From Psychrobacter sp. GP33 (lineage in GTDB: Bacteria; Pseudomonadota; Gammaproteobacteria; Pseudomonadales; Moraxellaceae): 64,000 bases of DNA. The translations under genes were made by a program, and so were the position numbers. The stretch is taken from NCBI RefSeq assembly GCF_014119005.1, contig NZ_JACGYX010000001.1, positions 62,001 to 126,000 of the forward strand. The letters run 5' to 3'. A model generated the notes under the pieces. That model was given only the letters and a program-made list of their open reading frames with translations, was not told the DNA's origin and did no database searches. Positions 1 to 10,167 of the stretch are shown piece by piece. Positions within the stretch are counted from its first letter, which is position 1. Each line of letters begins with the position of its first letter.

Positions 1-2
1 GC

Positions 3-260
3 AAAAGCTTGCGCTACAGCGGACATGCCAAAACACCCGATCATAATATTTTAATCGGAACCCCTGACACGCTTAATTATATTGAATACTATTTTGATGA
101 TGAGGAAGATAATAGCCGCGCCACTGCCGCAAGTACGCTTGGTCATGATAAGGAGCTGATTGCCTTTGGTGAACTCTTGCGCCTTGGTCATGCGCCAACC
201 CGCGCGCAGATTAACGCTAGATTTGATATTATTGCCCAAGCTCACGCTTTATCGCTTTAA
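3..260 (+). CDS. 3' end of an unrecognised gene (partial)
   Basis: The reading frame is open from the left edge to a TAA at 258-260, so this is the last ~85 codons of a gene that begins before the window. The visible part is hydrophilic, with an acidic stretch (FDDEEDN) and a helical C-terminus. It has no motif I recognise, so no function is proposed. A hairpin terminator follows about 80 bases downstream. Confidence 0.6.
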   Translation, partial: KSLRYSGHAKTPDHNILIGTPDTLNYIEYYFDDEEDNSRATAASTLGHDKELIAFGELLRLGHAPTRAQINARFDIIAQAHALSL

Positions 261-340
261 TAAAAAGCAGCTAAAACGGCTAGAAATATATCCATAGTGA
301 TAAATAATAATCAAAAACAACCTTTAAAGAAATAACCACG

Positions 341-379
341 AAAAAGGCTATCATTTATTTTATCTTGGTAGCCTTTTTT
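341..379 (+). terminator. Rho-independent terminator after the left-edge gene
   Basis: AAAAAGGCTA and its complement TAGCCTTTTTT flank a short AT-rich loop, and the right arm ends in a T run. It lies between the partial left-edge gene and the GNAT gene and would end transcription of the former. Confidence 0.7.
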
Positions 380-416
380 CAAGATTAAATTTTCAAAGTT
401 AAATAAGGAGACGCAT

Positions 417-1025
417 ATGACCGATAACCATACAGACAGCTCCGTATTTTTACGCCTAGCAGTACCTAATGACATTTTGGCGCTTGAGAGCTTTCTCAAT
501 CGTTGCTATCGCTTTGATGAAGGCTGGACGAATGAGTTTGAGCTGGTCGGCGGCATCCGTACCAATCAAGACGAGCTAAAAAGTGTCATTGCTGACCCTA
601 CGCAATATCTGTTTGTTTATCCAAAAACAGACAATGCTCAGCGTGACGGTGAAGAAAGTGGCGAGATATTAGGCTGTATCAATGTCGGCATACATGATGG
701 CAGCGCTCACATTGGCATGTTTGCAGTGCATCCAGAATTGCAAGGATGCGGCGTTGGGAATACATTGTTGCAGGCAGCTGAAACCTTTGCACAGCGTCAT
801 TTATCGACCAATAATTCAACAACTGACAATTCATCTACTGGTGCGGAAAACCCTACTGTTATCAAAATGCTAGTATTAAACGGTCGCCCAAAGCTGCTCG
901 CTTATTATCAGCGCCGTGGCTATCTCAGCACCGGCAATACCGAGCCATTTCCAGAAGATGGCAATAATGGTGAACCCAAAAAGGACGGCTTATTCTTTTT
1001 AGAATTAGCAAAATCAATCTCTTAG
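417..1025 (+). CDS. GNAT family N-acetyltransferase
   Basis: This 202-residue cytosolic protein has the GNAT fold signature. A central beta-strand (HIGMFAVHPELQ) leads into the acetyl-CoA pyrophosphate loop QGCGVG at residues 109-114, followed by a helix. Enzymes of this family transfer an acetyl group from acetyl-CoA to an amine; the substrate cannot be read from sequence. The ATG at 417 has a good ribosome site (AAGGAG, 406-410). An insert of about 20 residues rich in Ser, Thr and Asn (around residues 128-145) separates the acetyl-CoA loop from the C-terminal part (LNGRPKLLAYYQRRGY). The gene meets the next, minus-strand gene tail to tail with a 4-base overlap. Confidence 0.88.
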   Translation: MTDNHTDSSVFLRLAVPNDILALESFLNRCYRFDEGWTNEFELVGGIRTNQDELKSVIADPTQYLFVYPKTDNAQRDGEESGEILGCINVGIHDGSAHIGMFAVHPELQGCGVGNTLLQAAETFAQRHLSTNNSTTDNSSTGAENPTVIKMLVLNGRPKLLAYYQRRGYLSTGNTEPFPEDGNNGEPKKDGLFFLELAKSIS

Positions 1026-1243
1026 CGATGGCTGACCCAAAAGTTATTGAATGTCAAAAAAATACCGATACTCAGCAAAATGAATGCCACAATGAGTAAG
1101 CGTTTAAACCATTTAAATGCAGGCAGGCGCGTGGCATTTTCATTAGAAGTCAAATAGGCAAACAGACACATCAGGCTAGCAACCAAGGTCATAATGCCCA
1201 AGCCAATCGGTAGAATAAACAGATATATCTGCCACATAGTCAT
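1022..1243 (-). CDS. Small two-helix membrane protein, unknown function
   Basis: The 73-residue protein has two hydrophobic segments (about residues 5-30 and 48-66) joined by a short loop with Lys and Arg, so it is probably an inner-membrane hairpin. I do not recognise a family. It overlaps the stop codon of the convergent GNAT gene by 4 bases. Its hydrophobicity pattern and position between two real genes support it as a true gene, but there is no homology evidence. Confidence 0.55.
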   Translation of the reverse strand: MTMWQIYLFILPIGLGIMTLVASLMCLFAYLTSNENATRLPAFKWFKRLLIVAFILLSIGIFLTFNNFWVSHR

Positions 1244-1355
1244 CTCTCAGCGGTCGTTGCTCATTATTAATCGCATCATAACAGTATGTGGATTGCGCTG
1301 TCTGTAATGCGCTTGAAAACTGAATCATTCCCACCTTCTGTATAAGGAAAATCAC

Positions 1356-1637
1356 ATGCATATCGGCATCCTCACGTTGACATTTTCTTTACCCGGATGT
1401 GGCTCATTAAAAGAAAAACGCCAACGCATGGGCGGCTTGCATGCGCGCTTTGGTAATACGCCAAGTGTCGCGGTATGCGAAAGTGGAGAGCGTGATCGCC
1501 ATGATGCCAGTGAATGGACTTTCGTAATAGTCGGGCTGTCGAGACGTGAAATCGAGTCGCAGTGTAGTCAAATCGAAGATAAAATAGAGCGTACAGTAGA
1601 TGGTCGAGTGATGAATGTGGTGAGGGAGTTTATTTAG
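1356..1637 (+). CDS. DUF503 family protein (YlxP-like)
   Basis: The 93-residue protein matches the DUF503 pattern. It opens with a beta-strand (MHIGILTLTFSLPGCGSLKE), then KRQRMGGLHARF, a central CESGERDRHDASEW and a C-terminal helix after FVIVGLSRREIE. Family members are small ferredoxin-like-fold proteins of uncertain role; the Bacillus member YlxP is encoded near ribosome maturation genes. Here the gene stands alone, so context adds nothing. The ATG at 1356 follows a purine-rich AAGGAAA site. Confidence 0.8.
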   Translation: MHIGILTLTFSLPGCGSLKEKRQRMGGLHARFGNTPSVAVCESGERDRHDASEWTFVIVGLSRREIESQCSQIEDKIERTVDGRVMNVVREFI

Positions 1638-1723
1638 GTGGGGAAGTTTTTATATATTTCAAAAAATACATAATCTGTAGGTTGGGTATCTCAAGCCCTA
1701 CTCAACCTACGGGCTATAGTTTG

Positions 1724-2170
1724 CTAACCAAATCTTTTATTGAATTCAGATTCATTCATAAATAACAATATTATTACTTCGAAAAGAGAGATTATCGCTG
1801 GAATAAATGTCCAACAGAATAATAGATACAAAATACCCCAGAGAGTTTGACCTAAATAAAACTTATGTATTCCAAAGCCTCCTAAGAACAAGGCTAACAA
1901 TGCTGCAACACCTTTACTTTTGCGATTTACATGTACGATGGTAGTGTAGTTATTAGTAGGCAAAGGAGGTGGGGCGGCTTTGAACGGTGAGGGTTTAGCA
2001 ATAGGAAAACCACAACTAGTACAAGAGTTGCTTTGATTACTAGTGGACTCAGAGCATTCAGGACATTTAATTAAAAAATTCATTTTAGAAGTTGGGAATC
2101 CACAGTTAGTACAAGACGCGCTTTGGTCGCTAATTTTATGTGTGCATTCAGGACAATCAATAATGGCCAT
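1724..2170 (-). CDS. Double zinc-ribbon protein with TM2 domain
   Basis: The 148-residue protein has two zinc ribbons of the CPEC-x10-CxxC type (Cys 6/9/20/23 and 36/39/50/53). A proline-rich linker (around residues 66-72) leads to a C-terminal TM2 module: a basic NRKSKGVAALLALFLGGFGIH start, a short FYLGQTLWG turn and a second hydrophobic helix. TM2 proteins are bacterial inner-membrane proteins of unknown role; the ribbons would face the cytoplasm. It is the third of three consecutive minus-strand paralogues that share the N-terminal ribbon almost word for word. Confidence 0.8.
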   Translation of the reverse strand: MAIIDCPECTHKISDQSASCTNCGFPTSKMNFLIKCPECSESTSNQSNSCTSCGFPIAKPSPFKAAPPPLPTNNYTTIVHVNRKSKGVAALLALFLGGFGIHKFYLGQTLWGILYLLFCWTFIPAIISLFEVIILLFMNESEFNKRFG

Positions 2171-2261
2171 ATATTTTCCGTTTCTTACATTTTTTAGTTG
2201 TTATCTATAACGTTTTTATCAAATGAATATGCTATCTCTAAGAAATAGAGAGCTAATTGCT

Positions 2262-2630
2262 TTACCTTGAAAATTGGTCTATTACATGTTGTAAAATATA
2301 GTGAATTTCTTCCTTAGATATAAAGTAAATAATAATGCAGCCAATGATGAACATATTTGTATTGTTGAAAAACCCATATTCTTCATGTTCATCAACTTCT
2401 TCAAGCTCTTTAAGTTCACTAGACGAAAATGGGGTATTATTAAATACTGCAGGTTTCACAAGAGGAAAGCCACAAGTAGTACAAGACACGCTTTGATTAC
2501 TAATCGACTTAGAGCATTCAGGACATTTAATCAAAAACTTCATTTTAGAAGTTGGGAATCCACAGTTAGTACAAGCTACGCTTTGGTCGCTAATCTTATG
2601 TGTGCATTCAGGACAATTAATAATTGCCAT
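2262..2630 (-). CDS. Double zinc-ribbon membrane protein
   Basis: This 122-residue protein has the same two-ribbon N-terminus as the downstream paralogue (Cys 6/9/20/23 and 36/39/50/53). An acidic segment (ELEEVDEHEEYGF) and one hydrophobic helix (about residues 93-108) follow, and there is no TM2 module. The ribbon part is nearly identical to the neighbour while the membrane part differs. This suggests local duplication with exchange of the C-terminal half. The function is unknown. Confidence 0.72.
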   Translation of the reverse strand: MAIINCPECTHKISDQSVACTNCGFPTSKMKFLIKCPECSKSISNQSVSCTTCGFPLVKPAVFNNTPFSSSELKELEEVDEHEEYGFFNNTNMFIIGCIIIYFISKEEIHYILQHVIDQFSR

Positions 2631-2763
2631 ATTTGTCCCTGTATTTAGCTAATAGATGGCTTATTCCCATAGTCAAAATTGACTATATCTGTTCTGTCTC
2701 ATTCGCTTCTGGGCTCATTTTGATACATTACTTACGAATAACACCGATTTGTATTTACTAATT

Positions 2764-3804
2764 TCACTCATATAGTTTATCTTTCATACAATTGGCACGC
2801 TCAATTGCCTTCCACTGACTATATTCCGGTTCGTCCTTCCCTAGGTAAGCATTGTTTACTTTTATAGCTTGTTCACATATTGCTCTATCATCACTTTTTC
2901 TGCGTGCTATGTCCCTCTCTTTTTTATCGTCCGCTGCATTATTAACTACTTTTTCGTTGTAAGGTTCTTTCGTTTTTATTGGTGTTTCCCGTACTTTATG
3001 TTCTTTCTCACTACCCGAAGGGACATTCGATAATAAAACTTCCCTCGGTCTTGCTTCTACTGATATCACTGGCTCTGGCTTGAATTGCTCCAATGTTACT
3101 TTTTCAACTACTTCGTTCTTTGGAGCTTCTAGCGTTACTACTTTCTCAACTGCTTCATGATGTTCTATGTTTTTTGACACTACTCTTTTGATTGGACATA
3201 TGAAATTAACAATATCTTGATCTGTCCAATCTGGTGTTGGCGTATACCAATCCCCCAGTTCTGCTGATGGTAAGTCTTTAAAACTCTCTGATGATTTTTT
3301 TCTTATCTCATGGTCTGTGCAGTTAATTTGCATTTGCCCATAAGAATTACTTGTGTTCCCTCTACGTACATACTCAATATGTTCAAGATCATAAGATGTA
3401 AAATGGGAGATGAGGAAATAGCGGCCATCTTCACCTGAACCAGAAAGCAACATTGGTATCTGTGTTAATTCAGAATCAAGTAATGAGTCCTCGACTTGTG
3501 GTGGTTCGTCATCAGGTTCTGACTGCTCTTCACTGTATTGTCTTGCTTTTTCTGTATAGCTGTCATAAGCATTCACAAGCCAATAGCCGATAGCAACTAT
3601 AATAATAAGTAGGAAAATAGTTGCACCAGAGCAGCCGCTATTTTTCTGTCTTTGACGATTACCTGCTAGTGAATCATTGTTATCAGAATATGCTTGTGGT
3701 AAAGGAGGAGGAACAACTCTAGCAGTAGGGAAACCGCAACTGGGGCAAGCAGTACTTTGATCGCTGATGCTCTTGGAGCATTCAGGGCAGTTGATTAGAG
3801 CCAT
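2764..3804 (-). CDS. Zinc-ribbon membrane protein with long periplasmic-type tail
   Basis: The 346-residue protein starts with one zinc ribbon (Cys 6/9/20/23) related to the two downstream genes. A Pro-rich linker, a single transmembrane helix (about residues 58-80) and a long hydrophilic region follow. Residues 90-210 look folded, with Trp and Cys (GDWYTPTPDW, INFICPIK). The rest is charged, rich in Glu, Val and Lys and probably extended. The C-terminus (about residues 300-346) carries two Cys and resembles a small helical cap. The family is not recognised. It is the first gene of the three-paralogue set. Confidence 0.7.
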   Translation of the reverse strand: MALINCPECSKSISDQSTACPSCGFPTARVVPPPLPQAYSDNNDSLAGNRQRQKNSGCSGATIFLLIIIVAIGYWLVNAYDSYTEKARQYSEEQSEPDDEPPQVEDSLLDSELTQIPMLLSGSGEDGRYFLISHFTSYDLEHIEYVRRGNTSNSYGQMQINCTDHEIRKKSSESFKDLPSAELGDWYTPTPDWTDQDIVNFICPIKRVVSKNIEHHEAVEKVVTLEAPKNEVVEKVTLEQFKPEPVISVEARPREVLLSNVPSGSEKEHKVRETPIKTKEPYNEKVVNNAADDKKERDIARRKSDDRAICEQAIKVNNAYLGKDEPEYSQWKAIERANCMKDKLYE

Positions 3805-3977
3805 ATTTTCTTCTTTATCTTGATGTGTCGTATCTCTAGAAGATTTTTAAAAGCATAAGCACTACAAAATTTATTGGATAAGTGATCCATAAGATAAGTA
3901 TTATAACTTACCAGCAACAATTGAACAACAAATGTCAATATGTTTTATTTAAACACTTTTTTGTTTTTCTCATTAAT

Positions 3978-4009
3978 AAAAAAAGCCACTCCCTAAAGAG
4001 TAGCCTTTT
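3978..4009 (-). terminator. Terminator after uvrA
   Basis: Read on the minus strand, AAAGGCTACTC and GAGTGGCTTT pair with two G-U pairs around a six-base loop and end in a run of T. It lies 23 bases past the uvrA stop codon. Confidence 0.75.
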
Positions 4010-4031
4010 ATTAAAAATTTACTAGTTTGTA

Positions 4032-6938
4032 TTAACTCACTTCTTTCATCGCTTGTTTAAGCATCGGCTTCAAAAATTCACCCGTATATGAGCCTTTAGC
4101 CTCAGCCACTTCTTCGGGTGTGCCTTCCGCGATAATCAGCCCACCACCTTTACCACCTTCAGGACCCAAGTCAATCACCCAGTCTGCGGTTTTGATCACA
4201 TCCAAGTTATGCTCAATCACGATGATAGTATTGCCTTTATCACGCAGCGCATGCAGGATATTGAGCAGCTTGGCGATATCATGAAAATGTAGACCAGTGG
4301 TCGGTTCATCCAAGATATACAGCGTCTGTCCGGTATCACGCTTCGCTAGCTCACGTGCCAGTTTCACCCGTTGCGCTTCACCGCCCGATAGTGTGGGCGC
4401 AGATTGACCAAGGCGAATATAGCTCAGACCAACTTCCATGAGTGCTTCAAGGCGACGATGAATCGCAGGAATCGCAGAGAAGAATTCTGTCGCATCTTCC
4501 ACGGTCATATCGAGCACATCGGCGATACTTTTGCCTTTATAAAGAATCTCTAAGGTCTCGCGGTTATAGCGTTTGCCTTCACAGCTGTCACAGGGCACAT
4601 ACATATCTGGCAAGAAATGCATCTCAACTTTGATAAGACCATCGCCTTGGCAAGTCTCGCAGCGACCCCCTTTGACGTTAAAGCTAAAGCGACCGGGTTT
4701 ATAACCACGCGCGCGCGCTTCTAAAGTTTGGGCGAACATTTCACGCACTGGGGTAAAGACGCCGGTATAGGTTGCCGGATTAGAACGCGGTGTACGACCA
4801 ATCGGGCTTTGGTCAATATCGACCATTTTATCCAAATGCTCAAGTCCAGTAATGCTGTCATGTTTATCGGCGATTAACGTTGAGGCATTATTCAGCTGTG
4901 TGGCGGCAAGTGGCATTAAGGTGCGGTTAATCAAGGTTGATTTACCAGAGCCGGATACGCCCGTCACGCAAGTCATGATGCCAACCGGTATAGTCAAATT
5001 CACATCTTGCAAGTTATTACCTATGGCACCTTTTAGCTCAATGGTCATTGGTGCTCTTTTTGGTTTCGCCTTTCCTTCCACTGCAACATCAATCATTTTG
5101 GGTTGATGGCGGATTTTAGGCACTGCTATTTTTAATTTGCCCGATAGATATTGTCCAGTCAGCGATTCTTTTGATGCCATGATGTCATCGACTGTGCCCT
5201 GAGCGATAATATGACCGCCATGTACGCCTGCACCCACGCCAATATCAACGACAAAATCTGCCTGCCGGATAGCGTCTTCGTCATGCTCAACCACCAATAC
5301 GGTATTACCCAAGTCGCGCAGGCGAGTCAGGGTATTTAACAGGCGATCATTATCGCGTTGATGCAAACCAATAGACGGCTCATCGAGCACATACATAACG
5401 CCCATCAGACCAGCACCGATTTGGCTTGCCAAACGAATACGCTGCGCTTCACCGCCGGATAAGGTTTCAGCAGAGCGGGCGAGTGACAGATAATCAAGCC
5501 CGACACTGACTAGGAAGTTTAAGCGCTCGTTAATCTCTTTAAATATTTTCTCCGCAACTTCACCTTTATGACCGTCAATTTTTATGGTTTTATAATAGTC
5601 TGCGGCATCACCGATAGACAGTTTTACAATCTGAGCGATGGTTTGGTCATCAACGCGCACATTGCGCGAAATCTCATTAAGACGTGCGCCATCACAGACA
5701 TTACAAGTGGTATCCGCCAGATACTTTGCCAATTCATCACGCACAAGGTTGCTTTGTGTTTTGGCATAACGGCGTTCAAGGTAAGGTAACACTCCTTCAA
5801 ACGGAATGGTTTTATTGGTTTTGCGACCGCGCTCATCGGTAAAGTTAAAAGTTAGCTTTTCTTTGCCTGAGCCTTGCATGATTAAATCTTGCTGCTCTTT
5901 TGACAGCGCTTGCCATGGTGCATCCATGTCAATTTTAAAATGATTGCAAACGGTTGCTAGCAGACCAAAGTAATAGGCATGACGCTTATCCCAACCATTA
6001 ATCGCACCTTGGTTCAGTGATTTTTCATGATGGGTAATTAGTTTTTCTGCTGAAAAATACTGACGTTTTCCCAAACCATCGCAAGCCGGACACGCGCCAT
6101 AGGGATTGTTAAAACTAAACATACGCGGTTCAAGCTCAGACACCGCGCGGTCACAAACCGGACAGCTGTGTTTGGCGGATAGCAATTGGTCGTCGCTACC
6201 GCCTTCTTTTGGATTGCCATCCATGTGATGCAAGATAACCAAGCCTTGACCCAGACGCAGTGCCGTTTCTAAACTTTCGGCAACGCGGTTGCCCAAATCA
6301 TCACGCACTTTAAAGCGATCAACGACCACTTCAATCGTATGCTTTTTATTTTTCTCAAGCTCTGGCAGCTCGTCCATATCATAGACTTGACCGTCAACGC
6401 GCACGCGTACAAAACCTTGCCCAACCAGTTGCTCAAGCAATACGGTATGTTCGCCTTTACGCTCACGAATCACAGGCGCTAGAATCATCAGCTTACTGTC
6501 TTCGGGCAGCGCCATAACGTGATCAACCATTTCGGTCACCGTTTGCGCAACCATCGGCTCATTATGTTCTGGACAAAAAGGCGTACCGATACGCGCATAA
6601 AGCAAACGCAAATAGTCATAAATTTCGGTGATTGTCCCCACCGTTGAGCGTGGATTGTGATTGGTTGATTTTTGCTCAATAGCGATTGCAGGCGATAAAC
6701 CTTCGATGCTATCGACTTCTGGCTTTTCCATTTGCGATAAAAACTGACGTGCATAAGCCGACAGACTTTCGACATAACGGCGCTGTCCTTCGGCATACAG
6801 GGTGTCAAACGCCAATGACGATTTACCAGAACCCGATAAACCAGTAATCACCACGAATTTATCACGTGGAATGTCTATATCAATATTTTTTAAATTATGC
6901 GTGCGTGCTCCGCGTACTGAAATATGGTCATGTGCCAT
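4032..6938 (-). CDS. uvrA: Excinuclease ABC subunit A
   Basis: UvrA is the damage-sensing ATPase of nucleotide excision repair; it scans DNA as a dimer and loads UvrB. At 968 residues it is slightly longer than the usual ~940. Both ABC modules are visible: Walker A near the start ([15 protein letters not shown]) and in the second half ([10 protein letters not shown]), with two LSGGEAQR signature loops. Two Cys4 zinc modules are present (CPVCDRAV...CPACDG and CETCQGDG...CDSCEG). The protein starts with [20 protein letters not shown], as expected. No LexA box was seen upstream, in line with Moraxellaceae generally lacking a classical LexA. Confidence 0.98.
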   Translation of the reverse strand: MAHDHISVRGARTHNLKNIDIDIPRDKFVVITGLSGSGKSSLAFDTLYAEGQRRYVESLSAYARQFLSQMEKPEVDSIEGLSPAIAIEQKSTNHNPRSTVGTITEIYDYLRLLYARIGTPFCPEHNEPMVAQTVTEMVDHVMALPEDSKLMILAPVIRERKGEHTVLLEQLVGQGFVRVRVDGQVYDMDELPELEKNKKHTIEVVVDRFKVRDDLGNRVAESLETALRLGQGLVILHHMDGNPKEGGSDDQLLSAKHSCPVCDRAVSELEPRMFSFNNPYGACPACDGLGKRQYFSAEKLITHHEKSLNQGAINGWDKRHAYYFGLLATVCNHFKIDMDAPWQALSKEQQDLIMQGSGKEKLTFNFTDERGRKTNKTIPFEGVLPYLERRYAKTQSNLVRDELAKYLADTTCNVCDGARLNEISRNVRVDDQTIAQIVKLSIGDAADYYKTIKIDGHKGEVAEKIFKEINERLNFLVSVGLDYLSLARSAETLSGGEAQRIRLASQIGAGLMGVMYVLDEPSIGLHQRDNDRLLNTLTRLRDLGNTVLVVEHDEDAIRQADFVVDIGVGAGVHGGHIIAQGTVDDIMASKESLTGQYLSGKLKIAVPKIRHQPKMIDVAVEGKAKPKRAPMTIELKGAIGNNLQDVNLTIPVGIMTCVTGVSGSGKSTLINRTLMPLAATQLNNASTLIADKHDSITGLEHLDKMVDIDQSPIGRTPRSNPATYTGVFTPVREMFAQTLEARARGYKPGRFSFNVKGGRCETCQGDGLIKVEMHFLPDMYVPCDSCEGKRYNRETLEILYKGKSIADVLDMTVEDATEFFSAIPAIHRRLEALMEVGLSYIRLGQSAPTLSGGEAQRVKLARELAKRDTGQTLYILDEPTTGLHFHDIAKLLNILHALRDKGNTIIVIEHNLDVIKTADWVIDLGPEGGKGGGLIIAEGTPEEVAEAKGSYTGEFLKPMLKQAMKEVS

Positions 6939-7612
6939 CGATGATAGGTATCCTATTTGCTAAAAGAATGATTAAAACCAATATAGTAGATATTAAACGC
7001 TGATTAAAAATACAAACAAAGGTTTATTAAATAAGATTTAAAATAAAAATAACTTTAGTTTTAAGTAACTTTTAAATGAAGTCATTAATCGGCTTGAACA
7101 GAATAATTTAATAATATCGTTAATCAATATCATTAAATGAATAGTTATTAATAGGAATGGTTAAAATAGTTATTTTTGAATGCAATTGCGATGATAGTAA
7201 AAAGATATAGGTTGTTATTATCAGTTTGAATCAACTTTTGTTTTTACCAAAACCAGTCGCTTTATATTCATTGTGTTGGACTACTTTATTGTTATGGCAA
7301 GCGTATTATTCAAGGTATATACACGAATACGACGCACTTAGTAACAAAAATTTTAAGTAGCTGGTGAAGATTGGCGTCGGTGTGGATGCAGATATAAAAG
7401 TATCGGCAATAGAGTGGCTAATGTTTTATACTGTGGAGCTAATTTAAGCGCTCAGCGGTTACCAGCCAGAATAATGATCACGTTATATCCTAAGAATAAT
7501 CTGAAGAATAGCCTTGATAATCTTGAACGATAGACGCATGAAGATAGCGCAGTTTTACAATCTATAAATGTGTAAAACGTCAGACGTCAAATGATGAACC
7601 AGTGAGGCAAGT
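6939..7612. other. Intergenic region between divergent uvrA and MFS gene
   Basis: About 670 very AT-rich bases hold no convincing gene. The region must contain the divergent promoters of uvrA and the transporter. Several short open stretches exist (for example after a GTG near 7362) but none has a ribosome site and protein-like composition. I see no repeat, hairpin or operator that stands out. Confidence 0.5.
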
Positions 7613-8977
7613 ATGAATAGCGTAGAAAAACGGGCAATCTTGGGTGTCGGCGGTATTTTTGCCTTACGAATGATTGGTCTATTTATGATTGTGCCGGTGT
7701 TTTCTGTTTATGGAAATGATTACGCCCATGCGACCCCATTTTTGATTGGTTTAGCCGTCGGTGTGTATGGTCTTGGGCAAGCTGTATTTCAGATTCCAAT
7801 GAGCCTTGCCGCCGATAAATTTCCAAGAAAACCTATTATTATGCTCGGTCTGGTATTGTTTGCGATAGGCGGTATCATCGCTGCCAATGCTACCGATATT
7901 TATGAAGTGATTATTGGGCGCGCGCTTGCAGGTAGTGGCGCGGTATCAGCGGTGTTAATGGCGCTATTAGCTGACGTCACTCGTGAAGAGATGCGTACCA
8001 AAGCGATGGCGACGATGGGACTTACCATTGCCACGTCTATTATGCTGGCGTTTGCTTTTGGACCTTTATTGGTAGGCTCGCTGGGTATCTCTGGCTTATT
8101 TTGGCTGACCGCAGGCTTTGCGGTTTTAGCAATGGTATTGTTGTGGGTTGTGCCATCTCCTATGCGAGTTCTTAAGCACAATCTTGATAGTAAGTCGATT
8201 GGTCAGCAGTTATCCGCTGTCCTTAAAATCGGTGATTTAAACCGTTTGCATATTGGTATTTTTGCTCTGCATTTAACCATGACTGCGATATTTGTTATTC
8301 TGCCACACCAGTTGTCAGAAGTGATGGGTTTAAGCGTACGTCAGCAAGGCATGGTCTATTTGCCATTATTGTTTATTGGTTTTGCCATCGCCATTCCATT
8401 TATCATTATTGCTGAAAAGAAGCGTAAAATGCGCCAAGTATTCTTAGCCGCAATTGGGTTAATGACCGGATCACTTGTGATATTAGCGTTGGGTAGTAGT
8501 TGGGGTATCGGTATTATTTTAGGTTTATTGCTGTATTTTATGGGCTTTAACTTATTAGAGGCGACCATCCCATCTTGGATATCCAAACGCGCGCCAGTTG
8601 CGAATAAAGCAACTGCGATGGGCTTAAACTCTTCCAGTCAATTCTTTGGTGCGTTTGTGGGTGGGGCAATGGGTGGCTTGCTGCTTAATCAGCCAAACCT
8701 ATTAGCATGGGGCATTCTTGCCGTTATCATGGCGGCATCCTTACTACTGATTATCCCCATTGCTGATCCACCTTATTTATCAAGTACTACTGTTACTATT
8801 CCAAAAAATATTGATATTCAAGACTGGTCACGGCAGATGCTGGCGATTCATGGGGTTGATGAATTGGTGGTTATGGCAAAAGAGCAAGTCGCTTATTTAA
8901 AATTAGACAAAACGCAATTGACCGATAATTCGCGACAAGAGCTGTCGCATCTAGCGCAAAGCCCACTAGATATTTGA
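7613..8977 (+). CDS. MFS efflux transporter, YajR-like with C-terminal soluble domain
   Basis: The 454-residue protein has 12 predicted membrane helices and the drug-exporter-type MFS loop between helices 2 and 3 (SLAADKFPRKPIIMLG). It ends in a hydrophilic segment of about 65 residues (from IDIQDWSRQML) like the ferredoxin-like YAM domain of YajR. YajR proteins are proton-driven exporters; the substrate is unknown. The ATG at 7613 follows AGTGAGGC. It is monocistronic, upstream of ssb by about 130 bases. Confidence 0.82.
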   Translation: MNSVEKRAILGVGGIFALRMIGLFMIVPVFSVYGNDYAHATPFLIGLAVGVYGLGQAVFQIPMSLAADKFPRKPIIMLGLVLFAIGGIIAANATDIYEVIIGRALAGSGAVSAVLMALLADVTREEMRTKAMATMGLTIATSIMLAFAFGPLLVGSLGISGLFWLTAGFAVLAMVLLWVVPSPMRVLKHNLDSKSIGQQLSAVLKIGDLNRLHIGIFALHLTMTAIFVILPHQLSEVMGLSVRQQGMVYLPLLFIGFAIAIPFIIIAEKKRKMRQVFLAAIGLMTGSLVILALGSSWGIGIILGLLLYFMGFNLLEATIPSWISKRAPVANKATAMGLNSSSQFFGAFVGGAMGGLLLNQPNLLAWGILAVIMAASLLLIIPIADPPYLSSTTVTIPKNIDIQDWSRQMLAIHGVDELVVMAKEQVAYLKLDKTQLTDNSRQELSHLAQSPLDI

Positions 8978-9109
8978 GATAAAATTGGTTACAGTAAAAT
9001 AAGAATAATGAGTTATAGAATTGATTTTATGTCTATCATTCATTAAATTTTTTGTTAAAATTATTCATAATTAAACTTATAAAGTGATTCATTAAAAAAG
9101 GACAAGCTG

Positions 9110-9766
9110 ATGCGCGGTGTTAATAAAGTAATCATTATCGGTAACCTGGGTGCAGACCCTGAAGCCCGTCAATTTAACAATGGCGGTAGCGTGACCAATA
9201 TCTCAGTTGCCACCTCCGAGCAGTGGACAGACAAGCAAAGCGGTGAGAAAAGAGAAGCGACTGAATGGCACCGTATCGCGCTGTTCAATCGTTTGGGCGA
9301 AATTGCCGCTCAATATCTGCGTAAAGGTAGCAAAGTCTATATTGAAGGCAGCTTGCGCACGCGTAAATACCAAGACCAAAGCGGTCAAGATCGTTATATT
9401 ACTGAAATCCGCGCTGAGCAAATGCAAATGTTAGATGGTCCTGGCGGTGCGCAAGACGGTGGTTCTGCAGGTTTCGGCGCTCAACAAGGCGGTTATAATC
9501 CAAATAACCAGGGCTCTAATAATCAAGGCTTTAGCAATCAGGGTTCTAACAACCAAGGCTCTAACAATCAAGGCTCTAACAATCAAAACTACGGTAATCA
9601 AGGTTTTGGGAATCAAGGTAATGCGCCAAGTCAAGGCAACGATTTTAGTAATAACGCCAACACGTATAATCAGCCCAATCAATTTAATAAACCCGCTCAA
9701 TCACCATCTCAGCCAAAACCAACCGCTATGCCAGACGGTCCGGTAGATGATGATATTCCATTTTAG
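9110..9766 (+). CDS. ssb: Single-stranded DNA-binding protein
   Basis: The 218-residue SSB has an N-terminal OB fold (residues 1-110, starting [18 protein letters not shown], with EWHRI and [12 protein letters not shown]). A long disordered linker rich in Asn, Gln and Gly follows, and the conserved acidic tip DDDIPF recruits repair and replication partners. The linker contains tandem NNQGS units (around residues 143-162), encoded by near-identical 15-base repeats. It is longer than the E. coli protein (178 residues), mainly because of this linker. AAAAAGGACA lies ahead of the ATG. Confidence 0.97.
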   Translation: MRGVNKVIIIGNLGADPEARQFNNGGSVTNISVATSEQWTDKQSGEKREATEWHRIALFNRLGEIAAQYLRKGSKVYIEGSLRTRKYQDQSGQDRYITEIRAEQMQMLDGPGGAQDGGSAGFGAQQGGYNPNNQGSNNQGFSNQGSNNQGSNNQGSNNQNYGNQGFGNQGNAPSQGNDFSNNANTYNQPNQFNKPAQSPSQPKPTAMPDGPVDDDIPF

Positions 9767-9812
9767 GATATATAATAATACAATATTGTATTTATAAAGA
9801 TTAAAGTTATGA

Positions 9813-9839
9813 GAGCCTATAAATATAGGCTCTTTTTTA
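9813..9839 (+). terminator. Terminator after ssb
   Basis: GAGCCTAT and ATAGGCTC form a perfect stem around AAAT, followed by a run of T. It starts about 45 bases after the ssb stop. Confidence 0.88.
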
Positions 9840-10167
9840 TTGAAATTTTTTAGAATGTGAAAAATAATAGTAAAAATAGAATTATACTTAAAGGCATAAT
9901 TGTTGATTATATCTCTTTCCTTAAAGTAATAAGTCCGTCAGTAAAAAAGTAAATAAAAGTTGTTTAATTTATTAAAGCAATGATTGTTCTTAATAATTTT
10001 AAAGATTAGAAATACGATATAGTTATTTTTTATCGTAATAAATTATGTTAGTCTACTATCTTTATGACTATTGCCTCTATTATTAATATTCTAAGATTAG
10101 ATTAAATATAAAATCAATAGTTATTGAATAGACCATTTTATATGTACCAAATCAAAAAGAGACAATT
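9840..10167. other. AT-rich leader of the H-NS-type gene
   Basis: About 330 bases of very AT-rich DNA without an ORF of protein-like character. It presumably carries the promoter and leader of the H-NS-type gene. Such leaders are often self-bound by H-NS, but no defined site can be read here. Confidence 0.45.

Noticed and set aside
6939-7100. LexA/SOS box ahead of uvrA
   Set aside because: No CTGT-N8-ACAG type sequence was seen, and Moraxellaceae usually lack LexA.
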